Shown here piece by piece: positions 17,635-26,114 of a DNA stretch of 59,213 nt; within the stretch, counting starts at the first letter, position 1, and each line of letters begins with the position of its first letter. The notes below the pieces were generated by a model. The model was not told the DNA's origin, did not search any database, and saw only the letters and a program-made list of their open reading frames with translations. A program made the translations under genes and the position numbers. Source of the stretch: Haematobacter genomosp. 1 (GTDB lineage: Bacteria > Pseudomonadota > Alphaproteobacteria > Rhodobacterales > Rhodobacteraceae); the NCBI RefSeq assembly GCF_002196855.1, contig NZ_NIPW01000040.1, positions 1 to 59,213 of the forward strand, in the 5' to 3' direction.

Positions 17635-17650
17635 GTTTCGCGCGCGAAAC
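17635..17650. promoter_or_regulatory. parS-like palindrome GTTTCGCGCGCGAAAC (copy 1)
   Basis: Perfect 16-bp palindrome 1 bp after the SDR stop codon, about 10.6 kb from the next copy and the par operon. It is identical to the copies at 28235, 28329, 29508, 29824, 32883 and 33828. Its left flank is C instead of the usual T. Confidence 0.7.
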
Positions 17651-17974
17651 AGGGCGGCTCCGACTGCAGGCCCCAGGTTCCGGCACGGCGGCAGTCGTGC
17701 TCTGAGGAGCGGGACGCGGGATGCGTCCCCGCTGGCGGAGGGGTGCAACATCAGGCTGTCTGACGGGCGGTCGGGCAGGTCTTCCGCGGCAACGCCGCAG
17801 GGGACATGTCGTGACCGATAGTCGCGCGCGCGCCCGCTGACGGCGGCGGCGCGCGGCGATATGCTGGGCGGCGCGCCTGCCTTCCCCAAAAGGTCCGCCC
17901 TCAAAAGGTCCACTCCCGAAAGACCCAAACCCAAAGACCCTGGGCCCTCAGACAGACCGGAAAGCCAAGAAACC
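17651..17974. other. Intergenic, low-complexity
   Basis: No gene is seen. Short purine/pyrimidine-biased repeats (AAAGGTCC, AAAGACCC) occupy about 17886-17940 just before the VanZ-like gene. Confidence 0.4.
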
Positions 17975-18607
17975 ATGACCTCCCTCCAGATCGCCACCTA
18001 TCTGGCAATGGCCCTTGTCTATGCGACCCTGATGACCGCAGGCGCGGCTCTGGGGCTGCGGATCGTGGGACGGCGGATCGGCGGGAGCGGGCTGCTTTTG
18101 CTGCTCTCGACGCTGTTCATGATCACCCTCGCCCTCTATCCCTTTCCCGACCGGGCGACATTCACCTGTGTGCCGGACGAGGTGCATACCCAGTTTCAGC
18201 CCTTTCACTTCCTGCCCGCTTTCACCCGGCTGATCGAAAACGGCGCGCCGTTTTCCGCCTGGGTGACCAATCTCACCGTGGCCTCCACGATCATGAACTA
18301 TCTGGTCTGCATGGTGATCGGCCTCGCTCTCGCGGGCGTGACGGGGCGGTGGCTGCTGGCGGCGGGATTTGCCGCCACGCTCACCCTGGGGATCGAACTC
18401 ACCCAGATCACCGGCAACTGGGGCCTCTATCCCTGCCCCTACCGGCTGTTCGACGTGGACGACCTGATCATGAACTTCGCGGGGGTGATGACGGGGTTCG
18501 CGCTGTGGCGCGGAGGACGGGCCCTCAGGGAAGCGCGCGGGCAACCGGCAGGCGGGCGGGAGCAGGCGCCACGGCATAGCCCTGATCCCCGAGATCGACC
18601 GTCCTGA
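17975..18607 (+). CDS. VanZ-like family membrane protein
   Basis: 210 residues from ATG 17975 (MTSLQIATYL); the upstream extension is low-complexity. About five hydrophobic segments are visible. VanZ-like hallmarks include the region HFLPAFTRLI, the segment LGIELTQ, and YRLFDVDDLIMNFAGVMTGF (the DxxDxxxNxxG motif). VanZ-like proteins are integral membrane proteins, some linked to glycopeptide resistance or surface polymers; their biochemistry is unclear. The last 83 bp overlap the 3' end of the convergent oxidoreductase gene. Confidence 0.8.
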   Translation: MTSLQIATYLAMALVYATLMTAGAALGLRIVGRRIGGSGLLLLLSTLFMITLALYPFPDRATFTCVPDEVHTQFQPFHFLPAFTRLIENGAPFSAWVTNLTVASTIMNYLVCMVIGLALAGVTGRWLLAAGFAATLTLGIELTQITGNWGLYPCPYRLFDVDDLIMNFAGVMTGFALWRGGRALREARGQPAGGREQAPRHSPDPRDRPS

Positions 18608-19739
18608 GCACGGTGACCCGGTCCGGGTGACGTGCCTCGATCGCGGCCAGCGCCCGTGCGGGCAGGGTCGCCAGATCGAAATCATCCCGGTGCGTGCCGA
18701 TGACCCGGCTTTTCGCCGCCAGAAGCCCGAGCCGCGCCAGCCAGTCGCGCGCCTCCTCGCCCAGCGTGGCGGGATCGGCGATCCGGGGATCATCGCGGAA
18801 CTGGACCGTGACCAGCGACCGGCCCGCCGCGACGGCCGGCACGGCAAAGGCGGTGACGTTCCGGGCGCGCTTCACCACCCCGTGCCCGATCACCTCCACG
18901 TAACCCGCGAAACCGGGGGGCGGCCCCTCCAGATGCAGGACGGCGCTGAAGGTGCGGAGGCGCAGGCAATCCTGCCAGAGCGGCTCCATCCCCGCGATCG
19001 GCGCATGGGCGCGCGATGACATGACGAGCCTCCGCGCCCGGACCGGGCCTCGTGCGGTTTCGGCCAGCACGCCCGCCGGGCCGATACGGATCCGTTTGAT
19101 CCGGCAGTCCTGCACCACCCTCGCGCCCGCTGCCTCCAGCCGCGCCAGGGCCGCCGCCATGACCGCGCTGTATCCCCCCCGGGGATAAAGGATCGGCAGG
19201 CCGAGATGGCGCAGCGCCAGCCCGGCATTGGCGAACGCATGGCCCGCCTTCTCCGGCTTTCCCCGGAGCGCGGACTTCCCCGCCACCAGCCCGTGAAGCA
19301 GCACCCGCGTGAGCCGCATCGGAATGCGCCGCCCGCGCCAGAGGCCGAAATCCGGCGTGTCGCGGAGGATCTCCTCCTCCGGCAGCAGGTTCTCGATCAC
19401 CCGGTGGATATGGGCGCGGTTCTCCATCAGATGCACACCGACCTCGACCGAGCGGTAGCCCAGCACCTCGGGCAGGTGCCACGACCCGCCCGGGCGCGAT
19501 GCGGCATCGACGAGGATCACCCGCTGCCCGGCTTCGGCAAGCACGATCGCCTGGAACAGCATCGGCGGGCCGGTGCCGATCATCAGCGCGTCGTGGATCG
19601 GCCCCGCTTCTGCGCCGGATTCGGCGCCGCATTCTGCGCCGAATTCTGCCCCGGCCCAGGGGCGGGCCGCTTCGGCGTCCTGCCCCCGATCCGGCCCGGC
19701 CTCAGGGATACCGGTGTCAGATATACCGGTGTCAGGCAT
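18525..19739 (-). CDS. FAD/NAD(P)-binding amine-oxidase/mutase-like oxidoreductase
   Basis: 404 residues. A dinucleotide-binding N-terminus (MIGTGPPMLFQAIVLAEAG..VILVDA..RPGGSW) begins around residue 53. The rest follows the phytoene-desaturase / UDP-galactopyranose-mutase type of fold, with a second motif near YPRGGYSAVMAAALARLEAAGARV. The 52-residue leader is repetitive: DTGI occurs twice and GAEx occurs four times (12-bp DNA units at 19609-19656). The real start may therefore be internal. The ATG overlaps the DegT stop by 8 bp, implying translational coupling. In this operon it may oxidise or rearrange a nucleotide sugar; the reaction cannot be named from sequence. Confidence 0.7.
   Translation of the reverse strand: MPDTGISDTGIPEAGPDRGQDAEAARPWAGAEFGAECGAESGAEAGPIHDALMIGTGPPMLFQAIVLAEAGQRVILVDAASRPGGSWHLPEVLGYRSVEVGVHLMENRAHIHRVIENLLPEEEILRDTPDFGLWRGRRIPMRLTRVLLHGLVAGKSALRGKPEKAGHAFANAGLALRHLGLPILYPRGGYSAVMAAALARLEAAGARVVQDCRIKRIRIGPAGVLAETARGPVRARRLVMSSRAHAPIAGMEPLWQDCLRLRTFSAVLHLEGPPPGFAGYVEVIGHGVVKRARNVTAFAVPAVAAGRSLVTVQFRDDPRIADPATLGEEARDWLARLGLLAAKSRVIGTHRDDFDLATLPARALAAIEARHPDRVTVLRTVDLGDQGYAVAPAPARLPVARALP
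19609..19656 (-). repeat. 12-bp tandem repeat, 4 copies, in oxidoreductase leader
   Basis: Units TCTGCGCCGGAT, TCGGCGCCGCAT, TCTGCGCCGAAT and TCTGCCCCGGCC encode a GAEx tetrapeptide repeat on the minus strand. It is in frame and non-disruptive. Confidence 0.85.
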
Positions 19740-20898
19740 AAAAGCCGGTCACCGCGTCGATCACCCGCGCGACCTCCTCCCCGGTGAGCTGGGCATGCAT
19801 CGGCAGGGACAGCACCTCATCGGCCAGCCGCTCCGCCGCGGGATAACCGGCCCCATCGGCAAAGGCGGCAAAGACCGGCTCGCGGTGGAGCGGGCGGGCA
19901 TAATGGCGGCGGGTGGCGATGCCGCGGGCGGCAAGGTGACCGGCCAGCGCATCCGGGTCGGGGGCGAGCAGCACGTATTTGTGCCAGACATGGTGGCAGT
20001 CCCGCGGCCAGGACAGCCGCGTGACCGGCAGGCCGGCAAGCCCCGCGTCATAGGCCGCGGCAATGGCCGTCCGCTCCGCGACCCACCGCGCATGGTGGCC
20101 GAGCTTGACGTTCAGCGCCGCGGCGGTGATGGCGGGCATCTGCGAATTGAAGCCGAGCATGCGGGATTGCCCCTCGTGCATCCCGTGATAGCGCAACGCG
20201 CGGAGCCGCGCTGCGACCTCCCCGTCATCGGTGACGACAGCCCCTCCGGTGCCGAGCGCGGAGAGCACCTTGAACCGGTCGAAGCTGAAGCTGGAGATAT
20301 CCCCCATCCCCCCGGCAGGGCGGTTCCGCCAGGCGGCGCCGAAGTTCTGCGAGGCATCCTCAACTAGCAAAAGCCCGTGGCGGCGGGCGAAATCCTCCAC
20401 CGGAGCGGGGTCGCCCATACCGCCGAACAGGCCGACCCAGACCATGGCCCGCGTGGCCGGCGTCAGCCGCCGCTCGGCATCGGAGAGGTCGAGGGTGCAG
20501 GGCGCCTCCTCCCGCTCCGCCTCCCCCATTCCGATATCGGCGAAGACCGGCCGCGCCCCGGTGCGCAGGATCGCCGAGGCGGAGGCGATGAAGGTGAAAT
20601 CCGGCACGATCACCTCGTCCCCCGGCCCGATGCCGAGCGCCATCAGCGCGAAGGCCAGCGCATCCGTGCCCGAGGTGGTCGCGATGGCATGGGCCCGCCC
20701 CGCCGTCTCCGCCACCCCTGCCTCGAAGGCGCGCACATCGGCATTGTTGACCATCTCTCCCGCCCGCAGGATGCGCGAGATCTCGGGCAGCAGCTCGGCC
20801 TCCAGCGCGGTATTCTCGCGCGCGATACCGAAGAAGGGCACCGGTTCGGGCGTGCCGCTGGCTGTTTCGGATGCCGTCGGGCGGGATTGCACCGTCAT
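19732..20898 (-). CDS. DegT/DnrJ/EryC1 family sugar aminotransferase
   Basis: 388 residues, PLP-dependent aspartate-aminotransferase fold. Visible landmarks are ATTSGTDALAFALMAL (phosphate-binding N-terminal part), DFTFIAS, VEDASQNFGA (the Asp contacting PLP) and SSFSFDRFKVL with the Schiff-base Lys210, then GTGGAVVTDD. Such enzymes transfer an amino group from glutamate to a 3- or 4-keto NDP-sugar, giving NDP-amino sugars used in O-antigen and EPS. It overlaps the upstream epimerase stop by 4 bp (ATGA) and the downstream oxidoreductase by 8 bp. The product would be a natural acceptor for the acyl cassette at 14.2-17.6 kb. Confidence 0.9.
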   Translation of the reverse strand: MTVQSRPTASETASGTPEPVPFFGIARENTALEAELLPEISRILRAGEMVNNADVRAFEAGVAETAGRAHAIATTSGTDALAFALMALGIGPGDEVIVPDFTFIASASAILRTGARPVFADIGMGEAEREEAPCTLDLSDAERRLTPATRAMVWVGLFGGMGDPAPVEDFARRHGLLLVEDASQNFGAAWRNRPAGGMGDISSFSFDRFKVLSALGTGGAVVTDDGEVAARLRALRYHGMHEGQSRMLGFNSQMPAITAAALNVKLGHHARWVAERTAIAAAYDAGLAGLPVTRLSWPRDCHHVWHKYVLLAPDPDALAGHLAARGIATRRHYARPLHREPVFAAFADGAGYPAAERLADEVLSLPMHAQLTGEEVARVIDAVTGFYA

Positions 20899-21875
20899 TC
20901 CGCCGCCATCCGCCAGTCGCGCCCCGCAAGATGCGCGAGATAGGCCGGGATGCCCGCCTCCAGCGGATAGCGCGGCGCATAGCCCAGAAGCCGCCTGGCC
21001 TTCGCGATGGAGAGCGTGCCCCGCGTCGGCCGGTCGTGATCGTCGAGAGTATCCGAACCGAGGGCAAGAGCCGGGTGGAAGCTGCGGATCACGTCCACAA
21101 GGTCGATCAGGCGCCTGGCCTGGCCATAGGTCATGTTGAAGGTCTCCCCCGCTGCGGCCGGATGGGTCGCGGCCAGCCGGAACCCCTCGGCAATGTCATC
21201 GACATAGGTGAAGTCCATCGTGTGGTCCTTCGCGCTGAGCATGACCGACCCGCCCTGCAGCGCCGCCTCGCAGAATTTCTGCACCACCCGGCGATGCTGA
21301 TCGGTCGGGCCATAGACCGCGGAGGGGCGCACGATCACCGTCTCCATCCCCGTGGGCTTCAGATAGGAGCGCGCGAGCACCTCCCCCGCGAGCTTCAGCC
21401 CGCCATAGACGTTCACGGGATTGCAGGGACCCTCCTCCGGCATCGGATCCTGCTGGAAGTCGCCATAGACCATGGAGGAGGAGGCATAGACGAACCGCCG
21501 CACCCCGGAAGCTTCGCGCAACACCTCCAGCAGGTTTATCATGCCCTCCGAGAGGGAGCGGGCGGCCGCCTCCACCTGCCGCGAGACGACGGTGACGAGC
21601 GGGATGGCCGCCAGATGGACGACGCAGTCCGGGCCGAAGCCGGTCAGCAGGGCGCGCAGGCGCGATTTCTCCATCGTCGAGCAGCGTTCGATCCGCGCGC
21701 CCTTCATCAGCACACTGGTCCGATAGGCGATATCGGTCTGTATGCGCGGAGAGAGATCCGCCGAATAGCTGAAGGTGAAATCGTCGAGCACGAGGATTTC
21801 GTGCCCCTCGTCCAGGAGCCGTCGTGTCAGGTGAGAGCCGATCAGTCCCACCCCGCCGGTGATCAGAACGCGCAT
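20895..21875 (-). CDS. NAD-dependent NDP-sugar epimerase/dehydratase
   Basis: 326 residues, extended SDR family. NAD motif GGVGLIGS near the N-terminus (MRVLITGG), acidic residues DD after the second strand, VHLAAIP, active-site Ser/Thr in YASSSMVYG, and YGGLK as the YxxxK pair. Substrate region: RPSAVYGPTDQHRRVV and MDFTYVDDIAEG. It likely converts an NDP-hexose to a 4-keto or epimerised form for the following aminotransferase. It is second in the minus-strand operon, 42 bp after the glycosyltransferase stop. Confidence 0.9.
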   Translation of the reverse strand: MRVLITGGVGLIGSHLTRRLLDEGHEILVLDDFTFSYSADLSPRIQTDIAYRTSVLMKGARIERCSTMEKSRLRALLTGFGPDCVVHLAAIPLVTVVSRQVEAAARSLSEGMINLLEVLREASGVRRFVYASSSMVYGDFQQDPMPEEGPCNPVNVYGGLKLAGEVLARSYLKPTGMETVIVRPSAVYGPTDQHRRVVQKFCEAALQGGSVMLSAKDHTMDFTYVDDIAEGFRLAATHPAAAGETFNMTYGQARRLIDLVDVIRSFHPALALGSDTLDDHDRPTRGTLSIAKARRLLGYAPRYPLEAGIPAYLAHLAGRDWRMAAE

Positions 21876-21917
21876 GGCCTCTCCAGAGGAAAATTATGTT
21901 TTTGAACAATTAACTAT

Positions 21918-23096
21918 CTATAAGGTAAGATATTGCCTCACCTCTGTCGATTGATTCTGCAGCGCATCGGCCAGCCCCCCGCGATAGCGGGCGCCGATGT
22001 CTTCCTGGCGGAGGAAATCGAGCGCTCCGCTGCCTTGCGCATCTGCAAGGCGGGCCTTCATCTCCCCCTGCTCCCGCACCATCCGCAGCATGGCCGCCGC
22101 GATGGCGCGGGTATCCCGGGGATCGGCGGACAGGGTGAAATCGCCCTCACGGAAATATCCCCCGATCGCCTGACCGCGCGGATAGAGGCAGGGCGTACCG
22201 GCCAGCAGCGACTCGGCAAACACCATCCCGAAGCTTTCGGCCCGCGAGACGAGCACGAAGGCCGCGGCGGCGTTGAACTCCTGCTGAACCGCCCCGTTCG
22301 GCACCGGTCCGGCGAGCCGCGCCACACCCGGCGCGCGGGCCGCGATCATCCGAGCGAGCGACCGGCGCACCTCCTGCGGCCCGTCGCCCAGGATATCCAG
22401 CGTGAGGCCGGGCATATCCCGCGCCGCAAGGGCCGCCGCCGCCACCAGCCGCGAAAGGTTCTTGCGCCGGTGATCGGCCAGTTGAAACGCCGTGACCAGT
22501 CGCGGCCCCCGCAGGACGGGGGCGATCAGCGCATCCGCCGGCCCCGGACAGGGGAGCAGAACGGTGGGGGCCGGTCTCGGCCCGAGATGCGCCACGACCC
22601 CCTCCGCCGCCCAGGGCGCATAGGGGAAGGCGATGGCCGCCTCCTGCCAGACCCGGCGCAGGAGCGGGCGGAGCAGGGGTTTCGCCCGCAGGATCCGCAG
22701 ATCGGTATTGCCCTGCACCGACAGCACGAAGGGCACGCCCCAGCGCTGCGCCATCCGCCAGCCGACGATCCCCTCCACCGTCAGCTTGTGCGCATGAATG
22801 ACATCCGGCCTGAGCCCCCGCGCCCCGCAATCGGCGACCAGCCGGTCGGCCAGAGCGAGGAGATCCCGCCGCAGGCCGATCCCCTTCGGCCAGCCCCGGT
22901 AGATCACCGCCCGCTGATCCCCGCCCGCCGCATCGGCGAAGTCCCGAATAGCGAGGCGCGCCAGCCCTCCCCCACGGTTGAGCGAGATCACGAAGGTCTC
23001 TGCCGCGCCGCCAAGCGCCACGAGATTGGCGATGGCGCGCGGCTTCCGGGGGTTGATCGGGTCGGGATAATCCGCGGACAGATGAAGGATGCGCAT
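21918..23096 (-). CDS. GT4-type glycosyltransferase (GT-B fold)
   Basis: 392 residues. The N-terminus MRILHLSADYPDP and DVIHAHKL are typical of the GT4 acceptor domain. The C-terminal domain has LTLDILGDGPQ and RAESFGMVFAESLLAGTP, which provides the E-x7-E nucleotide-sugar binding pattern. It is cytosolic or peripheral and adds a sugar to a lipid-linked repeat unit. It is first in the minus-strand operon (GT, epimerase, aminotransferase, oxidoreductase), so it may transfer the amino sugar those enzymes make. Confidence 0.88.
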   Translation of the reverse strand: MRILHLSADYPDPINPRKPRAIANLVALGGAAETFVISLNRGGGLARLAIRDFADAAGGDQRAVIYRGWPKGIGLRRDLLALADRLVADCGARGLRPDVIHAHKLTVEGIVGWRMAQRWGVPFVLSVQGNTDLRILRAKPLLRPLLRRVWQEAAIAFPYAPWAAEGVVAHLGPRPAPTVLLPCPGPADALIAPVLRGPRLVTAFQLADHRRKNLSRLVAAAALAARDMPGLTLDILGDGPQEVRRSLARMIAARAPGVARLAGPVPNGAVQQEFNAAAAFVLVSRAESFGMVFAESLLAGTPCLYPRGQAIGGYFREGDFTLSADPRDTRAIAAAMLRMVREQGEMKARLADAQGSGALDFLRQEDIGARYRGGLADALQNQSTEVRQYLTL

Positions 23097-24018
23097 GATC
23101 GCCGGCCCCTTATGTCATGCGACTCTAGGACGCTTCCGGCCGAGGATCACGCCGGAAAATCCATCGATATGCAGAGTTCGGGTTTCACCTGACGGGACTC
23201 TTCGAACCGCCCCGTGCAGGGCCGGCCCAGACGGCCGCCTTGTCGGGCCGGCCTGACGGTGGAGCGGCGGCCCTTCCGCATGACAGCGCGGGCCGCCGTT
23301 TCGCAAACCGCATCGGGCGGGAAGCATCGGACGGGAATACGATTTGCCGGCGACAGGCGGCAATCGTCCGGGCCGGACGGCAAGGCAGGCAGCCCTGCCT
23401 GCTGTTTGCGAAGTCTGCGGCCTCGCCCGATCAAGGAGCGGCCCGATCGCGGTCGATCGAGCTCATGGCCCATCAAGATCATGGCGGAGACCAAATGGAA
23501 AAGCAGGGAACCTTCATCATGAGCTCCATCTTTCCGCCCGCTCTGCCATGAACACGCCCGCTGTGTTTCTTTCGTGTGAACCGGGTGGCTAATTCTCCGG
23601 GACTGTTGCCAATTCCGGTCCATCAAGATGCATCTAATATCATTCGGAGAAGTCCTGCTCACGTGACGGATATCTGTCCTGAATCGATCATTCACCCCCC
23701 GCCACTCCCGCGCACCCCACGCCTTTCATGTCATCTTCATATGAAAATTCTGCTGCTGCCGAACGCTTTGGCAGATCGCACCCTGTCCTGCAAAATTATA
23801 CAGCAATTAATACAGCCGCCCTGATGTCGAAAAACATCGGATATATCGTCAGAAAATGTTGGACATTTCTCTGATAAACTTACAGAATTGCCTTATTAAA
23901 CCACCCGGCAACAGGCTTGCTTCTGCAACATTTATACAGTTGCATGATACCCAGTTTCCCGGCGTGGACATCGAATTTGAACCCGCGCTCCCATAGGAGC
24001 AAAATAGAGGCAAGAATA
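23097..24018. other. 922-bp intergenic region, partly AT-rich
   Basis: No credible gene is seen in either strand. The part from about 23560 to 24018 is clearly more AT-rich than the coding DNA and likely holds the promoter of the acyltransferase at 24019. An inverted repeat TGCAAC/GTTGCA with a 9-bp spacer lies at 23924-23944. Confidence 0.45.
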
Positions 24019-24980
24019 ATGACCACACCGAACACTGCCCAAGCTCCGGTCGTTTTTGAAGGCCGTGGTCCCCGCATATCTCTCGGCTATAATCCCACCG
24101 TCGATTATATCCGCTTTCTCGCGGCGCTGGTCATCGTTCAGTTCCATGCCCGCGCGCCGCTGAACGTCATCGGACAGGGGGCTGTCGGGTTCTTCATCCT
24201 CGCGATGATCTGGTTCACTCTGAATGGGCTGCAGCGACGCAAGGAACCGGTGGGCGCGGCATCGCGATGCGGGGCCGGCGACTGCTCTACCCATTCCTCA
24301 TCTGGGGTGTCCTGCAGATCCTTGCAAAGGTCGCACAATCCGTAATGACGGGCGGCAGCCTCATCGAAGAGCTTCAGGCGTGGCACCCGCCGGTCGGAAG
24401 CTTCGGGCAATTGTGGTTCCTGCCCTGGGCACTGGCCGTCAGCGCTGTCCTTATCCTTCTGGCACAAAAGACGACATTCCAGATTTCCAGCTGGCGGCCG
24501 CTCCTGTTCTGGCTGGTGCTCTTTGCCCTGGCCACCATCGCCTGCCTGGAGGTCTGGTCATGGCAGGAGCTGCCCCTGATCCTCCGGCTGTCGGTGCTGT
24601 ACCTGCCTTCCGTGGGCGTCGGAATGCTGCTTTTCGCCGTGCGGAACTCCGGCTGGATCCTGATTTTCGTGACAGCCATCATCTGCCTGTTCGGGCTTGT
24701 GTTGCGGGCCGCGGGGATGGATGGCACGCAGCAGTTGATCCTTGCGCCCCCGATCATGGTGCTGTCGCTGATGGTGCGGACGCCGGAATTCGGCTGGACG
24801 CGCAAACTGGGACAGCTCTCGATGGATATCTATCTTGTGCATATCCTGATGCTGAGCGTGGCCGGCGCCATTCTCGGCATTGCCACCCATACTTTCGCCG
24901 GCGGCATCATGATCTGCCTGCTGAGCCTGGGTGCGGCGCTGGTCATGCAGCTTCCCCAGATCGGGAAATGGCTCCGCTAG
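24019..24980 (+). pseudogene. Acyltransferase-3 family membrane protein, frameshifted
   Basis: AGAGG lies 8 bases before ATG 24019. The first frame reads MTTPNTAQAP, then TVDYIRFLAALVIVQFHARAP and WFTLNGLQRRKEP. At about 24240-24260 family-like sequence continues in another frame (GRGIAMRGRRLLYPFLIWG to LPQIGKWLR, stop at 24980). A single missing base near there explains it. Together about 320 residues with eight or more hydrophobic segments are encoded, as in acyltransferase-3 enzymes that O-acylate exopolysaccharides. The conserved His is in VQFHA and the second-motif arginines in MRGRR. It could be a true pseudogene, a phase-off allele or a sequencing error; no long homopolymer is at the junction. 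Confidence 0.75.
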
Positions 24981-25022
24981 CCGCGCCGGAAAAGCACCAC
25001 CTCAAATAAAGGGATAAACGCT

Positions 25023-26060
25023 GTGACTGGAAAGCCAGCCGCACACAGCGGCATGCGTCTTCATGCTCTGGATACCGCCAAGGGCATTTCTGTCATTCTC
25101 GTGGTGTTCTGGCATGTTCTGATGGTGTCCTCATCGGTCGGGTTCACGCCTCATCCGGTTTATTTTGCCGTGAACGCGCCGCTGCTCTCCATGCGGATGC
25201 CGCTGTTCTTCTTCGTGTCCGGCGTCGTCGTTGCCCATTCCCTGTCCGGTCCATGGAAAGACTTCTTCAACCGGAAGCTTCTGGACCTGCTGTGGATATG
25301 CGGGCTGTGGACGGTGATCTACACCGTGGTTCAGGGCCGCCCGACAAGCTATATCCTCACATCCTGGTACAGGCCGGAGATCCACCTTTGGTTCCTCTGG
25401 GGGCTGATCATCTACCGGCTCCTTTCCTATCTGTTGCGCAGGCACAAGACGCTGGCCCTCGCGCTGTCTCTCACCCTGTCGCTGCTTGTGTACCACGATC
25501 TGCCGCAGGATTTCTGGGGCAGCCTGTCCACCCACCAGCGCAGCGTTGTCAGATACGGAGCATTCTTCTTCTTCGCGGTCTGGTATGGTCGACAGATGGT
25601 GTCCGCGCTGTGCCGCTGGCCGTGGTTCGCTCTGGCGGCCGCGTTGATGGCCGCTCTGCTCGCCTCCCGGTTGGACCTCGTCTTCCTTCTGTCCTTGTCG
25701 GGCGTGATGCTGATCCTTTCGGCGTCGATCCTGATTTCCGAACACCTTGTCGCCGTGCAGCACGCTTTCACCTTCGTCGGGAGCCGGTCGCTTGAGATCT
25801 TCGTGCTGCATTTCGCAATGGTGGGCCCGTTTCTGAAGATGGCCAAGGGCTATTCCCACAGCGCCCTCTGGGCCGTACCGGCGGTGACGCTCGCCTGTGT
25901 CGCTCTGGCCATTGCGCTGCGCCGGATCACGGATCGCTTTGCCCCCTGGCTGTTCCGCGCGCCAAAGGGCCTGATGGAGCATTTCGGGGCGCGGATCGGC
26001 GCGTTGCGTGCCCCGAGCCAACTCGATGTCACCCCGGATGGCGAGGGACGCTGGCGCTGA
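25023..26060 (+). CDS. Acyltransferase-3 family membrane protein
   Basis: 345 residues from GTG 25023, with AAAGGG 9 bases upstream. Multi-pass membrane protein: LDTAKGISVILVVFWHV carries the conserved His in helix 1, and MRMPLFFFVSGVVVAHS and FNRKLLDLLWI match the family core. About ten hydrophobic segments are present. It probably O-acetylates (or otherwise acylates) sugars of the surface polysaccharide. It starts 42 bp after the frameshifted acyltransferase, so the two likely form one transcript and may have acted on different positions. Confidence 0.88.
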   Translation: MTGKPAAHSGMRLHALDTAKGISVILVVFWHVLMVSSSVGFTPHPVYFAVNAPLLSMRMPLFFFVSGVVVAHSLSGPWKDFFNRKLLDLLWICGLWTVIYTVVQGRPTSYILTSWYRPEIHLWFLWGLIIYRLLSYLLRRHKTLALALSLTLSLLVYHDLPQDFWGSLSTHQRSVVRYGAFFFFAVWYGRQMVSALCRWPWFALAAALMAALLASRLDLVFLLSLSGVMLILSASILISEHLVAVQHAFTFVGSRSLEIFVLHFAMVGPFLKMAKGYSHSALWAVPAVTLACVALAIALRRITDRFAPWLFRAPKGLMEHFGARIGALRAPSQLDVTPDGEGRWR

Positions 26061-26114
26061 CCTTGGCGGGCAATCGGCCCTCAGCCCATCACGACCCTGC
26101 CCCGCAGAACCCGT

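Noticed and set aside
23147-23695. Possible minus-strand gene (about 182 codons) upstream of the GT4 operon
   Set aside because: Composition is Arg/Pro-rich, no RBS and no family similarity; treated as non-coding.
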